Notes: generated by a model from the sequence alone, not told the origin. DNA of 64,000 bases from Icerya purchasi (GCA_039619475.1 CM077115.1:40248444-40312443); one strand, 5' to 3'; shown: positions 1 through 11,372, numbered from the stretch's first letter. Numbers and translations are program-made.

Positions 1-385
1 CTTTATCCAACTTAATCTACCGTCATATTCCTGGTTCTTCAATTCTACCTGCATTCAACTCTGCAATCTGTCGTTCACGCTTTAGACACAGCTTCCTGCA
101 TCTCTTTTTCGCTTCTCTCTACTCCTGTCTGGCCCTTCCTCTTACAACTTTAAATGTGACGCTAATCATATTTTATTTAAGCGCACTCGTATCGCTTCTA
201 TTAATTGGTTTTCCAACTCCTTATTGCGTATCTTTTTTTTTTCCTTGCCGTTTCCTTTGAATATTCCGGCACTTGAGTCTTTTCTATCCTCTATATTGAA
301 TCGTGCAAACATCTAATTCCACCCCTCTTCTTTTTCCCTCTTTTCGGACCAATGTTTATTTTGACGAACCCAATAAAAAAAAAAA
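1..385 (+). mobile_element. LINE-B 3' end fragment (I/Jockey-like non-LTR retrotransposon)
   Basis: The plus strand encodes a decayed C-terminal tail with the string CDANHILFKRTR. It aligns with CDANHIFFECPALRNK of the copy at 44.1-44.4 kb and FDANHVLFEC of the copy at 38.2-38.6 kb. Those residues belong to the Cys/His knuckle after the RNase H domain of this LINE group. One in-frame stop (codon at 90-92) and frameshifts break it. The 3' UTR ends with TTGACGAACCCAATAAAA and a poly(A) run near 370-395. The same terminal string recurs at 60.86 kb. The fragment is cut by the window start. It is a dead, 5'-truncated copy with no function of its own. Confidence 0.7.
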
Positions 386-1334
386 AGAAAAAAAGTAAAC
401 AGTTCTCAAGCTGTTATAAACATTTTGAATAAACGATATGTGATTATGCTAAAAACCAACAGGTACACATTGAGGCGCCCGCAAATTTTTAAAAAAATTC
501 AGAAATATGCGAATTTCACAGATAAGTTAATCCAAAATATTAACTATAAATTTTGGTAATTCGATTTAATTCTTTTTACATCTTAAAAATTTTGTAAACA
601 CAGTAATAAAAAAAAAGTCAACATCAGTATTTATAACCGAATGAGGAAATATTGTAGATTAATTTATCTGCGATGTTACCGTATAATTAAATTATATAAT
701 TAATTCGGTACATGCGGAGTAACAAAAATGAAAAATGATATTTCTATCGTGAGAATATATTTTTATTTGTTCATTTTTTACCCTTTGTGTTCATTTCGTT
801 AAATTTATTTCCCGCCTTTACAAACTCAAATTTAATTTCATTCGTTGCAAGTGATATTTTTAACATTGCAATGATTTTTTTTTTTTTATATAATAATGTT
901 TATTGCCTCGAATAATTTGTTCAAATGCGCACTAACAATAAACTTAATTTTCATAATAACTTTATGAGCAAGAATATATGTATCTCACACCTTTTCATTT
1001 TGATTGAAGTTATTCCTTTCTTTCCAAAAAACCTATATCCAGAAAGCCGTATACTTTACTTATCTTTATGTGATAATATTTCATGACTGAAATCATGAAC
1101 ATAGATTTTATCTCGGTTTTCTATATTTCTTCTATTTTATAAATATGAGGTTTCATCTCTCTTCTTCCCTTTTGTTACCATTTCTTACTAAGTAATGTTT
1201 ATTACCTACAGTCTTTTCCTTCGCGGACTTATTTATTCCTTTTCTCTCGCCATATTAATTTTTACACACACACACACACATAAATGTAAAATCCTTCTCA
1301 GTGGAATTTCTGAAGTGACAAATTAAACGCTTTT
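386..1334. other. AT-rich interval without recognisable gene
   Basis: It holds poly(A)/poly(T) runs and an (AC)n run at about 1264-1280. No ORF here resembles a known family on either strand. It separates two LINE tails of opposite orientation. Confidence 0.6.
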
Positions 1335-2250
1335 GAAAATTTATTTTTATTATTTATTTATTTATTGTATTTACAAGTCGCTTTTCGACTACAAGGTCAT
1401 TAGCGACTACGGTTTTACAGAGAATTATAACATTTTATGTTGAATATTGGAAAATGCGCGAAACAACAAAATAATCAAAAAAGTCAGCTAAAGGCTGAGG
1501 AAGTTAGATAAGTTGGAATACTGAGATGTCTTTGAGAAAGGCTACGATTTTTTTACACTTCTCGGCGTCCGAAAACATCTCTGGAAGGCCGTTGGTAATA
1601 CCCGCTTGTTGTCTGGCCTGCTGGTAGTGATTACACTCGATCAAAGGATTCCTCACCGATATAGGCATGTTGCAGCGTTGACACAGGTTGGGCGGTTTTT
1701 TTAGATATGAGGAACGAATGAGTCAAGTTTGTGTGTCCAATGCGGATACGAGTTAGGACACACTGCTCGTGCCTACTAAGAGTTGACATGATTTCGTAGG
1801 TATCTTTTCTAAACTCGTGGAGTTTGCTCGGCGTTTGGAGCCAAAGAGTGTTCCAGTAGTTTTGACTGTGTTATTCTTGTGTCGTCGCGGTTCTTGCAGC
1901 TTGGTCTGCCAATTCATTTCCTTGGATTCCTGTATGCGCCGGTGTCCACACCAGGCTGACTTGAATATGCTGTGATTGGAGCTGGTCCAATTTTAGATGG
2001 ATGCGTTTTATGATAGGGTTTTCGGTAAACTGATTTTGGATGGCTCCTAAGCAGGACAACGAGTCAGTAAATATGGTACAGTTTGTTACGTCTTGGCGCA
2101 GTAGGATTAGTTCTAGAGTATGGAGAATCGCCTTGGCCTCACAGGTGAAGATTGAATTATTGTCGTGCGTTCGTTGTGCTGCTAACGTGATAGAGTCAGT
2201 GTTATTGTATCAACATAAAGTTAATGTTTCATTACTATCAGAGACTTGAC
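1335..2250 (-). pseudogene. LINE-D 3' fragment with RNase H domain
   Basis: Read on the minus strand, the fragment begins near 2245 inside an RNase H domain. The acidic residues are visible in IFTCEAKAIL, IFTDSLSCLG and GNELADQAAR, and the latter is preceded by the WTPAHTGIQ motif. These are three of the four catalytic acidic positions; the first (TDGS-type) is missing. Downstream comes the post-RNase H signature RIRIGHTNLTHSFLIS, then the 3' UTR. The tail is an (AAAT)n-type repeat at 1345-1370. The same tail and a matching RL(I/L)RI.HT.LTHSFLIS protein string occur at 28.8-29.3 kb, so this is a family. Stops after 1871 and a missing 5' end show it is dead. Confidence 0.75.
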
Positions 2251-2720
2251 TCAAAAAAGTGGCGGGGGTCTATTTTAAAATAACAGCCTATAATATAGTG
2301 AGATCAGATCGTAAAGACGGCTGCACAGGAATTACTGTCCACATATTTTTACTTCCTTGTACGAAGTGAAGAAAGTATTTTAATCGCGAAATATGTTTAA
2401 TGCCATATTTCAACGGATATTTCGACCATCCCTGATTACTTCAATCTCTTAAGCGGATGATTAAAAGGGAAGTACTGTATTTGCGGAGTATTTTGAATCT
2501 CACGTTTCAATAAAAATGTTCATTTTAACCATACCTGGATCCATTTTTAAGTGTCGTTTTTTCATGACGTCTGTACGTATGTATGTGTTTATTACGCAGA
2601 ACTCAAAAACGGCTGGTCGTAAAAGGTTGAAATTTTGTAGGTAGTACCGGATCTTTTTGGTTAGAATCTGTTGAACGGAAGGGGTACCTATGAGCTGTAC
2701 CAGTTTATTACACACGTATT
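2251..2720. repeat. Dispersed repeat with a short terminal-type hairpin
   Basis: The segment contains ACTTCC-ttgtac-GAAGT followed by GAAGAAAGT at 2351-2376. It continues through a stretch with a GACGTCTGTACGTATGTATG string at about 2569-2588. From memory this arrangement resembles a repeat common in insect genomes, but I cannot assign a superfamily. No coding potential is evident. The ORF on the minus strand at 2500-2715 matches nothing I know. Confidence 0.3.
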
Positions 2721-2731
2721 TTATATAATTT

Positions 2732-3425
2732 ATGATTTACTCTTTAAAATACTTGTTGTTTATTTTTAATGTTTGTGATTACAAGGCTAGAGTCTTCCTC
2801 CCCTTCACATTCTCATACAAACTTGACCACAGCAGATATTTTTTCTTCCTATTCCTAGCTCTGGTCTCTATTTCAAACTCGCTGCCTTATCCTATAAACT
2901 TGATCTCTATCTATGCTCCACCTAACTTTGGTCTTAATAACTTTCTCCTTTCTGTGTCTTCTTCAATTATATTACAAATTCATTTCTAATTGGTAGAATC
3001 TAGAACTCGCATTCCCCTCTATACGGTGGTTCCAGACACAACAAAAACGGAGAAATATTTGAAAAGATAATCCTACCCAACAATCTAACCCTGATGGACG
3101 ATAAATCCCCCACGTATCTTAAAAATCCATCAATATTCATTTCGCTTGATTTGTCTTTTGTGTCTTCGAATCTTGATTTTCAGTGCTGCTGGGAAACTTT
3201 AAATGACACCTTTGGGAGCGATCTTGTTCCAACAGTTATTTCTGTAAACAATACCCCTTCTCAACAATAGTTCAGACATCTATATACACTGCCTTATAGG
3301 TTTTTTCTTAGAGTCCGGTCTCAATTTTGATCTATCGTTGATTCTTCTCTGACCTATATTTAATCTAATCCAAATCTTATTCTTCAGTATAATTCTTTTA
3401 CTAACATTATCATCTCCTTCAATTT
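2732..3425 (+). pseudogene. LINE endonuclease-domain relic
   Basis: The plus strand retains the C-terminal half of a LINE apurinic-endonuclease domain in broken frames. INLISIYAPPNF lies near 2899-2935. Further on come a GGSRHNKNGEIFE string, NLTLMDDKSPTYL, SLDLSFVSSNL and a degenerate GSDLVP in place of the usual SDH.P motif at about 3220. This order is that of I/Jockey-type endonucleases, in which the catalytic His sits in SDH; here it is lost. The fragment stops where the Tc1 element begins at about 3428. It may belong to LINE-B, though no shared segment is present to prove it. Confidence 0.6.
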
Positions 3426-3427
3426 AT

Positions 3428-3456
3428 GCTAAAGTTTGTTTCATAAGAACGTGTAC
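3428..3456. repeat. Left terminal inverted repeat of the Tc1 element
   Basis: GCTAAAGTTTGTTTCATAAG followed by AACGTGTAC matches the complement of 4635-4663 at about 24 of 29 positions. The inner 22 bases match with one mismatch. Confidence 0.75.
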
Positions 3457-3772
3457 GGCAAAACTTTGAAACCGTTAGAGAGGAAATCCAAGTTTGAGCA
3501 GATAGCGACAACCTTCCCCTTAGATGCTTTGTACAAAATGTCTCAGTTGTCGTTTGATCTTAGTGATAAAAGAACATATTTCACAATGTCTGTCATATAT
3601 GCATCACGTTACGAAGCCGTGTTTCTGTGTTTACATCCAAAAGGACCGAAAATGTCGCTCAGAGCCGCCGTTAAGTACATTTTGTAAGTAAGTGGGTATT
3701 ATTCCGACGTAAAAAACGTCGATGACCTACCGGATCGTGACAACGAAAAAGTAGGATAAACTGATCTTACAG

Positions 3773-4516
3773 GTGTTTGAGAAGAATCCTTGTCTATCAC
3801 TGCGTGGGGGACAAGCGATTTTGCGTAAAAAGGATCTAAAAGTGCCATGTGCCACTATCAGAAAACGTTTACTGGCTCATGAAGTGAAATTTCGAGGCAC
3901 ATTGAAGAAACCGCTACTGTCAAAAAAACATATCAAAAAAAGACTCAGTTGGGCGAAAAAAAATTTGGAACGCGATTGGGACAACGTAATTTTTTCGGAT
4001 GAAGCTTCTTTTTGGGCATATTCTTCTTTCACTCATACCTGGTCTAACCACGGAAGTAGACTCATACAGCGAACCACCGTTAAACACCCGGTAAAGGTGC
4101 ATGTCTGGGACTGTCTCTCGAAGCAGGGATTTGGCAATTTGCACATCTTCACAGAAAATTTGACCGCTGCCAAAATGGTCAAAATATATACCAGAGGACT
4201 TTATAAACCAGCTGTCAAAAAGTGGTTTACGCGGTAAAATGAAAATTGGCTTCTGCAAGAAGACAGTGACCGAAAACATCGAAGTCGTCTTTGTACTGCT
4301 TGGAAACAAGAAAATGACGTTAATGTACTGGATTGGCCGTCGCAGTCGCCAGATGCAAATGCAATAGAAAATGTGTGGGTGCTTCTCAAGATGAAATTCC
4401 GAGGGAAGAAGATCTGGACCGTCAAGCAGTTATTTCGACAAATTCGACTGATACGGATGTCTTTTCCTCAAGATTACGCCAAACATTTAGTAGAAAATGT
4501 ACATTGGAGATGCTAG
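3773..4516 (+). pseudogene. Tc1-type transposase (DD34E), one in-frame stop
   Basis: The transposase would cut and paste the surrounding element. The catalytic triad is readable. The first Asp is in NVIFSDEASFW and the second in LLQEDSDRKHRS. The Glu is in WPSQSPDANAIENVW, with 34 residues between the second Asp and the Glu, the Tc1 spacing. A single TAA at 4235-4237 interrupts an otherwise continuous frame that ends at TAG 4514-4516. The N-terminal paired-like DNA-binding region is damaged. A stop lies in frame at 3752-3754, and a remnant in another frame (MSLRAAVKYIL, near 3651-3683) probably belongs to it. Intact relatives are about 340 residues; about 248 codons remain here. Confidence 0.82.
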
Positions 4517-4625
4517 GCAATTATTAATAATGGAGGCGATTGGACATCTTATTAATAATAAAGCATCACGATCTACAACATGTAGTAAGTGTGTATTTCT
4601 TTTTCAAGTCATTATCCCTAATAAT

Positions 4626-4671
4626 TTTTTTGAGGTACACGATCTTATGAAACAAATTGTACCTCAAAAAA
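4626..4671. repeat. Right terminal inverted repeat of the Tc1 element, with hairpin
   Basis: Positions 4635-4663 are the inverted partner of 3428-3456. In addition TTTTTTGAGGTAC at 4626-4638 is the exact complement of GTACCTCAAAAAA at 4659-4671. The right end could therefore fold into a 13 bp stem with a 20 nt loop. Confidence 0.75.
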
Positions 4672-5043
4672 TGAGCGCAATAATCCGTCTTCTTTGTAAT
4701 GGGACAGCGATTGTAAAGCAGCCCACATTGCATCCTACAAATCCTTCCGTTTTTGTCCTTCACTGTCTAATTTTCTCCCTCACAAAAGAGCCAACGCGCT
4801 AAAGCCAAGAACGTATCCACGAGACTGTTAAGAAAACTCTTTAAAAAAATTTTGTTCTTCATTTTTCCGTAGTAGTCCTCTGCCTAAAGTATGCAGGACG
4901 GCTATCTCGTTCAAAGATCCAATATTTAAATATCTTTCCAGCGTTAATCTTTCAATAGACAATCTCGTTTCATTTATAAATGTTATTATTCCTTCCTATG
5001 TTACTTTTATTAATGTAATCTATCCTATGTTTGCTTCACCTAC
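4672..5043. other. Interval without recognisable gene
   Basis: Short AT-rich sequence between the Tc1 right end and a probable LINE fragment. Six-frame reading shows only short uninformative ORFs. Confidence 0.5.
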
Positions 5044-5610
5044 TATTAGTTCTCATTTCTTTACACGCTCCTTTAACATTAATGGACTTCGCTGTTCGTT
5101 AAACAAATCTCTAATTCGTCTCCTGGTTATTTCCCTTCTTATTCTTAAACATTTTTCTAATTCGTCCCTCAGGACTCTTCTCCGAAATATTTTGCTTCTT
5201 TTCTTTATAGAGGTTGCATTCCGTAATCTTGGAATTCCTTTATCATAATGCCTATTCTCATAAATAACTCATTTTCCTTTGGTGCTATTTTTCTTGCTCC
5301 TCCCTGAATATAATTTTGTTCGAAAGCATACTAAACAGACAACTTGTTTGATAGCTTTTCTCACTCTATTTTTTATTTCCTCCACTGTTGATAACTGCCT
5401 ATTACAAACCGAAAAACACACATCGAGATGAGCCGTAAAAATTTCCCGAAATTCCTCAACAGTTTCCGCTGCGTTAGTAAAGGTTTTAACTAACCGCTCG
5501 TCATTAGAAGTAGCCTTTGCCCCATGTAAAATATTGTTCACCAGTTTCCATGTACTTTTTATATCATATCCTTTAGTGGTGTAAAAGTTGGACTTCGCTA
5601 TCCTTGCGGT
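5044..5610 (-). pseudogene. Probable LINE fragment, endonuclease-to-RT linker
   Basis: On the minus strand from about 5600 the translation runs KSNFYTTKGYDIKSTWKLVN and NNILHGAKATSNDERL. This resembles the KK.W..IN.L linker upstream of reverse transcriptase in several LINE clades. A later, basic segment (RRRVLRDELEKCLRIRREIT, about 5090-5150) is compatible but not diagnostic. The frame changes at least once and no RT motif is present. It is cut at about 5600 by the Gypsy-like leader. A chance ORF cannot be excluded. Confidence 0.35.
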
Positions 5611-5906
5611 AGTTTTTGAAACAGATGGCTATGTGTGTGGAGGCAGTGGCCTATGCGCGGGCGAGCTAGTGTTGTTTCCTCATGTCGGTCTTGTCTGTAT
5701 GAGGTGCTTCATGGCGATAAGATTGTATAGTACACGTACGGTGTAGAAATATTTAGATGTAAGAAAACTCGTCGACAGGTGTCTAGCTTGACGAGAAAAT
5801 GTGTAAATATTAATAAATTTTTAAGTGAATCGCGATTTTAGTCGCTGCTTCTGGGCGTCAGTGAAGTGAACTCGATGTTCTCTCGATCCCTAATTCCGGA
5901 AGCCAG
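5590..5906 (-). mobile_element. Gypsy-like LTR element: primer-binding site and start of the internal leader
   Basis: Directly inside the LTR boundary, on the minus strand, is CTGGCTTCCGGAATTAGGGA. It begins with TGG one base after the LTR terminal CA, as expected of a primer-binding site for a tRNA 3' end. About 300 bases of non-coding leader follow toward lower coordinates. The sequence then changes to a LINE-like relic near 5600. The gag-pol body is missing, so the rest of the element was deleted or cut off. Confidence 0.5.
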
Positions 5907-6788
5907 TGTAACGATTTCTTCATTGCAATTTTATAGTTTCTTTTTGTTTTTTTTATGTGAGTATTAGGCTTTTTTTTTCTAATTTGCTGTTGTTTGACTT
6001 GTCAAAAAAGAAATTTAAATAAACGAAAATAAAGTAAAATCACGAAATAAATTCGGTTACGATCGCGCCCCGAAACGGTGGCGATCTCTCCGTCAGAGAT
6101 ATCACACGAAGCCGACATCACTTGTTCAATAACGAAACTTTTACCAAAGAGAAGCATATATTTTGACGGAAAATTCATAAAAAACTGACCATATACTCTC
6201 GGCCACGATTAGGGAAATGACAGAAAACTTATCTCTTTTTTTCCCGAAAAAAATTAACAAAGAACACGGTAAATTATGCGGTATGGCGCGTAGACATTTC
6301 GATACACCACGGGCTTTAGGTTAACGAGCATTTGCTGCAACAACGACTAGATATTGCGAACACCGAACGATCGAACAATGTGTTCTGTTCCACGGTAACA
6401 AAAGCTACGCAGAATAGAAACTTCTGCCTAGATCACCGCACTAACTACCCTGCCTGACTTTTGGCGGGCTTTTTATAATCAGCCTGTAACTCAACGTTAC
6501 TCGACACACACAGTATCCCGCGCTTTCGCCGCAAGCACAAGTCACTGTCTGAGCTCTCGACTAGTACCACACGGATACAAATGCGTCTCTAGCCCGATGT
6601 GACTGTTCAAATGGTCGGACTCGCTATCGAACTTTGATTTTGGCCGATTAAGCACTCTTGACACGACAAAGCGGCGATATGTAACCTAGAACGACGTTTG
6701 AGAGATCGTGAATAGATAAATAACCAGAGACGAATTTCTAACTCAAACGTCGTCAAGAGATAGCGCTACGCGTACCGAATCCGTATCA
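5907..6788 (-). mobile_element. Gypsy-like long terminal repeat (5' LTR, minus strand)
   Basis: On the minus strand the LTR starts TGATACGGATTCGG at 6788 and ends GAAATCGTTACA at 5907, about 882 bp. The TG...CA ends and the CGTTACA terminus fit Ty3/Gypsy LTRs. It is colinear with the plus-strand LTR at 29752. Shared strings include GGATTCG.TAC..TAGCGCTATC near the start, TGCTTA(A)TCGGC.AAAATC in the middle and a GAGA...TCTC hairpin region near the end (about 6080-6105). The starting edge abuts an AT-repeat. No second LTR is present on this side, so this is the remnant of a once longer element. Confidence 0.62.
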
Positions 6789-6804
6789 ATATACATATAT
6801 TTTT

Positions 6805-6836
<32 letters not shown>

Positions 6837-8467
6837 TATGTATACGTATATATGTATGTTAGTAGATATTTGTCATTTTTACCTCGTAGGAAATAAGAAA
6901 ATTTTATAACGAAGTCTGTCACGTTTTAACGTCACGCATATAACACATCATTTCATTTTGCGAAAGAAAACACGGTCAATTGAAACTAATTCACTGATGT
7001 CAATTGATTGTGCGCGAATATGTTGTGCACATTTTTCGCTGTAACGTTTGAATTGTGATTCGTGCGAGTTATTTCAAGTTTATAAACCATTCCAGAGAGT
7101 TACTATAAATTCCTTTTGGTGTCTGTTTTATTAGAGAATTTTATACGATCTTAAAAATAAAAATCGTAAACATCGCGTGTTCATTTAAAAGCTAAAAAAT
7201 ACCTCATTTTCATATCACTTTGTTAAAGAGAATAAACTGTTAATTTTTTATTAGCACCTTTGCTATTTTAATTAGGCCAATCGGCCGAGATCAGAATTTT
7301 CACTTTTTAAGCGAAGGCCGTCTATTTAAGACCCATTCAATTGCACGACGTAACCGTGTCATCTGGAACGTGACGACGTTAATTAACTTCTCAACTGACG
7401 CTGTATTTTTTTCAAAAAGTTCCTTACAAAATCTTTTTAACGTTGATCGGAATAATTGGGAAATTCGATTTTTGAAACGAAAAATACAATTCGAACGGAA
7501 TTATATAAATAAATATTTTTGACGCCGTGCTAGGCGGAAAATCGTTTTAAATTTCTAAACGGTAAAATGTCTAGGTGAAATCTGAGAATTTAGGTTCATC
7601 GCAACGGCGTTTTTTTTTTTTTTTCGCTTTATTTCAGTCGTACTTTAGGCAAACAAGGGAAAAATTTTCAATATAAACGTCATCCAGTGATTGATAGAGT
7701 TCATTGGTTAAAAATAACCGAAATCTGTTCCCGGTCGTCGTTTTTATTTGTTTACTCCTTCATTGGCCGTCGAAATTTTAATTTGTACTCCGCCGGAAAG
7801 AAATTCCTTCGTTTGACTTGCATTTATAAAAGCAAACGAGACTGGAGAATTCCGGCAAAGCAGTTCGATTCTAAATATAGAGCTACCGAGATGTTATTAT
7901 TTTTTCATCGGCCTTCGACTTCTCTACGCAGAAATAAATTCGGTCCTTAAATCAGTCTTCGTCCGAATTGTGTCACACTTTTCGATTATCAAAAGTTTTA
8001 TAGTGCAATAATACTAATATCAGGCGCGATGGTAGGACGAAGAAGACTAAGAAGGAGTTTAAAAGACTTTTGGTAATTTTGTTGTATCGAACATATTTAT
8101 GAGGCTAGACTGTCATAGCCAAAAAGTATGTAAAAAATGAATTTTTTAAAAAAAAAAAAAAAGAGAAAAGAACATGATGAGTGTGTACTGTACATGGGCG
8201 TAGATAGAGTGGGCACAGGTGGGCAGTGCCTATCCTAAAAAAATCGTTGTCCCCCCCCCCCACAAGAATTGTCTATATGTCACACGGAGAAAAAATTTGA
8301 AAAGTGTAAAAGTACAATATACTTTGAAATTGATACCGTGATTATCACAATAATTTCATATGCGCATGCAGACTACTATCTGCCGACATGTTCCAAAGTA
8401 GATTTTCACATATATCTTTCTTGCATATAGAGAATGAAATAGTCAAAAGTGTTTGTTTCACGCAAAA
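6789..8467. other. Interval without recognisable gene
   Basis: It contains A/TA tracts at 6810-6845 and a poly(T) run at 7610-7624. A TTAA-rich unique-looking stretch spans 6900-7900. At 8190-8262 a repeat-like piece (GGGCGTAGATAGAG) ends in a poly(C) run. The 87-codon plus ORF at 7687-7950 shows no recognisable domain. Nothing supports a gene here. Confidence 0.5.
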
Positions 8468-8662
8468 TTACCCACTGTATATATGTATATAACGTTTATC
8501 ACTATCACTTACTTCGTCTTCAACAATTTTTTCATTGTCATCTGAGTCAGATAACTTTGAATTAATATCGTGTTCTGATTCAATGTCCTTCTGGCACCAT
8601 TTTAAAATAGTTCCTTCATAGTTTAAATCGCCTAAATGCACACGTTTCGATGGTTCGGCCAT
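8468..8662 (-). pseudogene. N-terminal piece of a piggyBac-like transposase
   Basis: A Met-initiated frame of 64 codons is rich in Asp, Glu and Ser (KLSDSDDNEKIVEDEVSDSD). This is the acidic low-complexity N-terminus typical of piggyBac transposases, which lies before the catalytic domain. It begins about 250 bp inside a TTAA-bounded element end, as in autonomous piggyBac elements. Translation then hits a stop within AT-rich sequence and no DDD catalytic core follows. Length is far below the 500-600 residues of the family. The family assignment rests on composition plus position, so it is tentative. Confidence 0.45.
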
Positions 8663-8918
8663 ATTTCACAAAAATGTCCACACGCAAAACTATTACACGA
8701 ACAGTCGGGCGTCGTCTGAAAGACTACGACTGAAATAATTTCCATCATAACTTCTAAGAAAATATTGCAAACTGATCGAAAATATGACCGTCTATCACGG
8801 ACCAATAGGAGAAGGATTAGATAACAGGAAAAGTGTGCGGGTTGTTTCATTAAGCAATGAGAAATAATTATTTATATCCAGTTGTCTGTCAGACAACGCC
8901 GGACCAGTTAAGGGTTAA
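8468..8918 (-). mobile_element. One end of a piggyBac-like transposon
   Basis: On the minus strand the element begins TTAACCCTTAACTGGTCCGG at 8918. The TTAA is followed by CCC, as in piggyBac ends. Immediately inside is a perfect palindrome, GTTGTCTG-T-CAGACAAC, at 8881-8897. The two elements at 51.4 and 53.7 kb also have TTAAC termini followed by a short palindrome, so the architecture recurs. The other end is not found, and the copy is truncated near 8468. Confidence 0.55.
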
Positions 8919-9479
8919 CTTTATATCAACTTTTTAATAAAATACGATTGTTTGTGCGCGGGCACACACACACACATTGGCTCTTCAAACGATCACAAAA
9001 TTGTGGTTCAAAAGTGGTCCGTGTGAGTTAAGCCTAACAGTGAAATCGTAAATCTCTAAATAACTATTATGCGAATTTTCTATTCGTGAGCAGCGGATGA
9101 GAAAATAAAAATTTATTGGTTCATTAAAAATAACAAAATAGGTATTAGAAATCTTCCGCTGTTTTCCAGAATCGGCAGCTGTGCACACTGAATACGGCAT
9201 AGCAATCGTCATCATTTATAATTATTATTTGCTGTACTAAACTGTTTGATGTGTTTGCATATTTGCATATGCTTTTGATAATCAATTTGCCACTGCTTAA
9301 CCAACTTATTTCTAACCCATACTAAAATCTTTGTTTATGCGCGTGTGCTTTTAAGGATATGTTTTATTGTAATACCGTCAATAACTTACCAACCCAATAT
9401 TGCCGTGCCCCTCCTATTTGTTCGAATGAATACGTCTGAGTACAACTTCGATGTGACGATTAACCGAAATTAGATTACA
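8919..9479. other. Interval without recognisable gene
   Basis: AT-rich, with a (CA)n run at 8963-8975. The minus ORF at 8985-9215 has no recognisable similarity. The upper end may include LINE-A 3' UTR. Confidence 0.45.
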
Positions 9480-9581
9480 TACTAACCCTTTGTTAACATT
9501 TATTGTACAAGCACATAATATAATGTATATTAAACCTATGTCTACTATGGTCATTACAGCACACACAAGGGAGGGGGTAAT

Positions 9582-11372
9582 TTAAATGTGGTGAGTTAAG
9601 CCACTCATTTTAATGAAAGCAATAATCCTGTTGATGGAGATTACCTCGTTTGAGAGGGTCTGCCCCATATCTATGGGTAGGCTAAGTTGCCTGCGCAACA
9701 TAGTAAACTTTTGGAAGGTAAGTATTATGTGGGAAACTGTCGGTGCGGTTGTCTGGTTACACAAGGGGCATGTAGCCGGAGGCGGCGTTTTATCAATTAT
9801 ATGTTTGTGCGAAATAGCGATGTGGCCAATTCGCAGCCGGCTGAGGATCTTAAAGTCGTATCGGGATGTTCCCTCCGGTGGCCACCATGATTCAACTGTG
9901 GGCTTAATGGTTCTTAAGGATGTTGTTGCAGCTGCCCATTCAGTTTTCCACTGGTTTTCGCACACCTTTAGGAATATATATGTTATTGATGAGGGAAGCT
10001 CCGCGTCCTGTGGCATTGGCGAGAGCAAGGCAGAACGTGCTGCTCTGTCGACACTCTCATTACCAGGCACTCCAATGTGCCCAGAAACCCACAGCAGCGA
10101 CACGTGACTATCCATTAGCTGCAATTCACTCAAGTAGTGATATATTTTTAGGATTATCGGGTTGTTGAATTTTTGACTTCTAATCATGTTCAAAGACTGT
10201 AGGGAATCAGTAACCAGGAGGAAATCGCTGGCTCTGGTGTGAATTGTAACGATGTGGTGGAAACAGTGTGTAATTGCGTACAATTCTGCATCCAATGCGG
10301 AACAGGCATCATTGAGTCGAGTTTCGCATGAGATGTCGTGACCTTCGACTGCACAGGCTGCGGGCAGTAGACCTGCCTCGCCAACTGCCTTGGCTCCATC
10401 AGTGTAGTAAATTAGGTGGTCCGGGTACTTATTAATTGCCCTAACTACCGCTTCCACTGTGAGGAGAGAACTTGTTGTGGTTGGATGCTGTTTCAGCGAC
10501 ACATCAATATTTATCTGGAACGTGATCCAAGGGGGAATAAGGGTATTGAGGCTGGGTGTTGACTTCTGTACAGACGTGATACCACATCTTCGCAGGTCGG
10601 CCAGTAATTCTGGTAGTGGGTCGCCGGGAAAGTTTGGTTCAAGAAGATAATGTTCCAACTTTAGGGAGAGGTTTCGTGTGTGGCTGAAATGATGGTACAT
10701 ATTTCGCAGTATGAAGTATTTTCGGAAGTAGGAAAGTGGAGGGCACCCAGCTAGAACGCACATGCTGGCAGCTGGAGAAGTTCGATGCACTCCCAAAATG
10801 GTTCTCAGTGCGGAGTGATGTATAGGATCAAGAGATTTCAATATAGATTTGCTAGCTGAGGAGTACACCTGGCACCCGTAGTGGATTTTCGATAAAATCA
10901 GCGATCTGTAGATGTTGAAAAGGAATTTAGGATTAATATTACATCTGGGGCTAGCCAGATATTTCAATATAGGGATAGAATTGGTGCAGCTATGTTTTAA
11001 GTTGGCAATATGAGGTTTCCAAGTAAGTCTAGAATCAAAGATTAATCCAAGGAATTTGACAGTGGCTTTCTGGGGAAGAGGAAGATTGTTTAGATTTAGG
11101 GATACACTTGGAGAGGAACGGCGCCCCCTGCAGAAATCAACATATACGGATTTACTTGCCGAGATGGCTAGACCGTTGTTATCAGACCAACTCTGTATTT
11201 TATCGATAGTTTTCTGGAGTATTTTTTGAGCGATGGGAGGGAAATTTGACGATAAGGAGATGTTAAGATCATCGATAAACAGCCGGGCGGTTATAGGCGG
11301 CGAGATGCATTCGGCTACGTCATTGACGTAAATTATGAATAAGGTTGCACTTAGAGCAGAGCCTTGTGGCAC
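9582..11372 (-). pseudogene. LINE-A copy 1: RT C-terminal half, RNase H and C-terminal knuckle
   Basis: This is the longest open frame of the window (596 codons from its first Met). It opens with PQGSALSATLFIIYVNDVAE. The RT active site follows as LFIDDLNISL, the FIDD variant of YADD with both Asp kept. RNase H is complete by motif: YYTDGAKAVG, CSALDAELYAI, LLVTDSLQSL and GNESVDRAAR give the D-E-D-D set. After it come LSRLRIGHIAISHKH and a CPLC...H knuckle. It ends at 9582. The C-terminal half is thus intact, but the upstream stop and frameshifts make a working protein unlikely. Confidence 0.88.

Larger units (their letters stand above)
3428..4663 (+). mobile_element. Tc1-family DNA transposon, defective
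   Basis: A 29 bp imperfect terminal inverted repeat bounds this element. TTTGTTTCATAAGA plus CGTGTAC occurs at 3435-3456, and its complement at 4635-4656. The element is about 1.24 kb, a normal size for Tc1/mariner. Inside lies a DD34E transposase relic with stops. The right end has an extra perfect 13 bp inverted pair (4626-4638 with 4659-4671) not seen at the left. It lies immediately downstream of a LINE endonuclease relic, so it may have inserted into that LINE. I could not see an unambiguous TA target duplication. Confidence 0.8.

Noticed and set aside
3920..4425. Minus ORFs 3920-4309 and 4201-4425
   Set aside because: They are antisense to the Tc1 transposase; catalytic motifs are on the plus strand.
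9613..10650. Several plus-strand ORFs of 60-164 codons (for example 9613-10107)
   Set aside because: They lie antisense to the intact RT/RNase H frame of LINE-A and have no motif of their own.
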